The notes beneath the pieces are model-generated. The model saw only the letters and a list, made by a program, of their open reading frames with translations. It did not search any database and was not told where the DNA came from. DNA of 64,000 nucleotides, from assembly GCF_016612865.1 (NCBI RefSeq), contig NZ_JAENZZ010000001.1:558001-622000 (forward strand). Direction: 5' to 3'. Origin of the DNA: Blastococcus sp. TML/M2B (lineage in GTDB: Bacteria > Actinomycetota > Actinomycetes > Mycobacteriales > Geodermatophilaceae). Below are positions 62,149 to 64,000 of the stretch, one piece after another. Positions within the stretch are counted from its first letter, which is position 1; each line of letters opens with the position of its first letter. The position numbers were made by a program, and so were the translations under genes.

Positions 62149-63096
62149 TCAGGCCGGTCGGGCCACCCCGGCCCAGGGGTTCCGGGGGCCGGGCACGGCC
62201 GCCGGCTGCCGGCCGGCGACCCGGTCGACGTAGCTGCGCTGCTGGTTGCGGGCGCGCACGCCGCCGTCGGCCTGGACCGCGCGGCCGTCCCAGACCTCGC
62301 TCATCGCGGCGTGCAGGAGCGTGAGGGCACGGGCCCGCATCTGCGAGACGCGGGAGAGGGTGACCCCGAGGTCCTCGGCGATGTCGGTCAGGGATTCGTC
62401 ACCGAAGAAGTTCCGCTCGATGACCTCGTCCAGCCGATCGGGCAGCGCGCGGATCGCCTCGTGGAGGTAGCGGGCGCGCTCCCCGCGCAGCAGGGCGCGT
62501 TCGGGGGACTCGCCGGTGTCGGGCAGGTCCAGCGATCCGCCGTCCTGACCGGTCTCGGCGTCGATGCTCACCATCACGGCGCGGTGGACGTCCACCTGGA
62601 GGCTGTCCAGCTCGCTGCGCGGGACACCGAGCGCGGCGGCGAGCTCCTCCCGTGTCGGGGGCCGGCCGAGCGAGACGGCCAGCGCGTCGGCGGCCGCCTC
62701 GGTGCGACGGGCGGCCGCGCGCACCGAGCGGCTCGCCCAGTCGCCCGAGCGCAGCTCGTCGAGGACGGCGCCCTGCAGGCGGGCCAGGGCGTAGGTCGCG
62801 AACGAGGCGCCGGCGGCCGGGTCGAAGCGCCTGGCGACCTCGACGAGCGCGACGTGCGCGCAGGAGACCAGGTCGTCCCGGCTCACGTGCGCGGGCAGCG
62901 AGATGCGGGCCGCGACGGCGTTGACGGCGAACGCGGCCAGCGGCAGGTGCTCGGTGACCAGGGCGTCGACGTCGGCCTGGCTGCGCTGGGCGCCGGGGTT
63001 CCGGGACGGGTGCGGGATCCGCCCGGCCGCGGGCCGCTCACGCGGGACCCGCTCGCGCAGAGGGCGCTCGGACGCAAGGGCACGGGCTGGGCTCAC
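62149..63096 (-). CDS. FliA/WhiG-family sigma factor (sigma-28)
   Basis: 315 residues. Region 2 contains HVSRDDLVSCAHVALVEVAR and FDPAAGASFATYALARLQGA, region 3 lies around LGRPPTREELAAALGVPRS, and region 4 is IRALPDRLDEVIERNFFGDE with LTDIAEDLGVTLSRVSQMRA. It should direct the flagellar promoters described here. I choose GTG at 63094-63096: the sigma-28 promoter upstream starts RNA at about 63127, so the in-frame TTG at 63222 would be before the transcript. AAGGAGG is only two bases from the GTG, which is close. A 40-residue disordered head precedes region 2. Confidence 0.87.
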   Translation of the reverse strand: MSPARALASERPLRERVPRERPAAGRIPHPSRNPGAQRSQADVDALVTEHLPLAAFAVNAVAARISLPAHVSRDDLVSCAHVALVEVARRFDPAAGASFATYALARLQGAVLDELRSGDWASRSVRAAARRTEAAADALAVSLGRPPTREELAAALGVPRSELDSLQVDVHRAVMVSIDAETGQDGGSLDLPDTGESPERALLRGERARYLHEAIRALPDRLDEVIERNFFGDESLTDIAEDLGVTLSRVSQMRARALTLLHAAMSEVWDGRAVQADGGVRARNQQRSYVDRVAGRQPAAVPGPRNPWAGVARPA

Positions 63097-63135
63097 GTCC
63101 TCCTTCTCGGCGGACCGGGGCCGCTGTGGCACCGC

Positions 63136-63163
63136 CCATCGGCAACTTTCGGTCTCGACTTGA
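63136..63163 (-). promoter_or_regulatory. autogenous sigma-28-like promoter
   Basis: On the minus strand, TCAAG (63159-63163), 15 bases, GCCGATGG (63136-63143), 6 of 8 in the -10. RNA would begin near 63127, 31 bases before GTG 63096. The sigma factor would thus control its own gene. Confidence 0.6.
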
Positions 63164-63185
63164 GCACTTCGCTCCGCGCTTCGGC

Positions 63186-63213
63186 TTGAGGGGGCTCCCG
63201 GGGGTGCCGAAGC
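63186..63213 (+). promoter_or_regulatory. possible sigma-28-like promoter of flgN-flgK
   Basis: On the plus strand, TTGAG (63186-63190), 15 bases, GCCGAAGC (63206-63213). It is placed for transcription of flgN (start 63282). The match is weaker than at the minus-strand promoters. Confidence 0.35.
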
Positions 63214-63281
63214 CTCCTGCAACGAGGACGCGTCGACCGGGTGGACGGCGCCCGGGCGAGTGACGGAGAGGCGGTGGACGC

Positions 63282-63764
63282 GTGGACTACCAGCACCTGT
63301 CGACGTTGCTGTGGCGGGAGCAGGAGCTCCTGGACCTGCTGCTGTTCAAGGCCGAGGAGAAGCAGTACCTGATCGTCACGGGTAAGACCCGCTGGCTGGC
63401 GCGCATCGCGCACGAGATCGAGGTCGTGCTGGACCAGCTGCGCACCCTGGAGGTGGAGCGCGCCGCGGCCACCGAGACCATCGCCGGCCGGCTGGGCCTG
63501 GGGGCCAACCCGTCGCTGAAGCAGGTCGCGGAAGCCGCGCCCGCCCCCTGGAACGACCTGTTCGGCAAGCACCACGAGGCGCTGCTGGTGCTCATCACCG
63601 ACCTGCGCAGCCTGTCCGACGCCAACCGCGAGCTCATCGAGGGCGGCCTGGCCGCCATCGGGGACGCCCTGGTGCAGACCCGCGCGGCGGCCGGCACGTA
63701 CGGCGCCAGCGGCCGGCACGACGACGGCAGCCACCGCGCGGTCACCCTGGACGGCGCGCTGTGA
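63282..63764 (+). CDS. flgN: FlgN-like export chaperone
   Basis: 160 residues, mostly helical. The first helix HLSTLLWREQELLDLLLFKA, LVTGK-like IVTGKTRWL and the region LSDANRELIEGGLAAIGDAL fit FlgN, the chaperone of FlgK and FlgL. The stop overlaps GTG of flgK. It is the first gene of the plus-strand flagellar unit. GTG start at 63282. Confidence 0.85.
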   Translation: MDYQHLSTLLWREQELLDLLLFKAEEKQYLIVTGKTRWLARIAHEIEVVLDQLRTLEVERAAATETIAGRLGLGANPSLKQVAEAAPAPWNDLFGKHHEALLVLITDLRSLSDANRELIEGGLAAIGDALVQTRAAAGTYGASGRHDDGSHRAVTLDGAL

Positions 63765-64000
63765 GCGGGAGCTTCGCCGCGCTCAACTCGGCCACCACGG
63801 CGCTCTGGGCGCAGCGCCGCGCGCTCGACGTCGTCGGCCAGAACATCGCGAACGTCAACACCGACGGCTACAGCCGCCAGCGGGCCGAGATGCAGGCCAT
63901 CGGCGGCAGCGCGGTCCCCGCGTTCTACTCGGTCGGCGACGGCATCGGCGGCGGCGTGTCCGTCGACCAGGTCACCCGCATCCGCGACGTCCTTCCTCGA
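63761..64000 (+). CDS. flgK: hook-filament junction protein FlgK, 5' part
   Basis: The first 80 codons only. The N-terminal block LNSATTALWAQRRALDVVGQ then NIANVNTDGYSRQR is the FlgK hallmark, distinct from FlgE. GTG 63761 overlaps flgN. The final bases read RDVLPR; the family expects RD(V/A)FLD here, which would result from removing one C near 63991. A frameshift is likely. The gene continues outside the window. Confidence 0.9.
   Translation, partial: MSGSFAALNSATTALWAQRRALDVVGQNIANVNTDGYSRQRAEMQAIGGSAVPAFYSVGDGIGGGVSVDQVTRIRDVLPR

Noticed and set aside
63097..63222. TTG 63222 as start of the sigma factor
   Set aside because: It lies upstream of the sigma-28-like promoter whose transcript begins near 63127, and the extra residues show no conserved pattern.

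Overview
The window is very GC-rich and gene-dense. It carries a mycothiol-dependent amidase (mca), GreA, a PIN-PhoH protein, an actinobacterial eno/ftsB/DUF501/ppx block, several apparently leaderless genes and a complete-looking flagellar export and basal-body locus. This combination points to a motile actinobacterium. Geodermatophilaceae (Blastococcus, Geodermatophilus, Modestobacter) is my inference, not something proven by the sequence.

Layout. 1-16.7 kb holds housekeeping genes: a family-2 glycosyltransferase with a tiny LAXTG protein, eno-ftsB-DUF501-ppx-udgB, an odd tRNA, a secreted M28 peptidase, a Bax1-I membrane protein, a thiolase, an SGNH hydrolase, a MoxR/VWA chelatase-like pair and an ABC exporter. 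16.8-30.5 kb holds an M3 peptidase, RNHCP, greA, mca, a mycothiol-type isomerase, a geranylgeranyl/menaquinone reductase-like enzyme, PadR with a HAAS partner, trhA, uppS, a DUF885 protein and phoH2. From memory, this order resembles Mycobacterium tuberculosis Rv1023-1026 and Rv1080c-1095.

30.5-57.6 kb is the flagellar locus, nearly all on the minus strand. It forms several transcription units: flgB-flgC-fliEFGHIJ-(NlpC/P60-SLT)-fliK-flgD-flgE; flbD-motA-motB-fliL; fliM-fliN-fliOPQR-flhB-flhA-flhF-like-small membrane protein; and fliC, then fliD-fliS-FliT-like. Hairpins separate the units. Several are preceded by the same sigma-28-like pattern, TCAAG, 15 bases, GCCGATGA. A WhiG/FliA-type sigma gene with its own copy of the pattern lies at 62.1-63.1 kb, divergent from flgN-flgK. 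Two glycosyltransferases (57.9-60.9 kb) sit between fliC and an IS481-type element that inserted exactly at the stop codon of the second one.

Caution on sequence quality. Twelve apparent single-base frameshifts are scattered over unrelated genes (M28, SGNH, VWA, M3 twice, DUF885, fliR, fliP, fliO, flgB, transposase, probably flgK). They often lie in G or C runs. Because they hit housekeeping and flagellar genes alike, sequencing error is the simplest reading. I therefore give the repaired gene extents and say where each shift lies.
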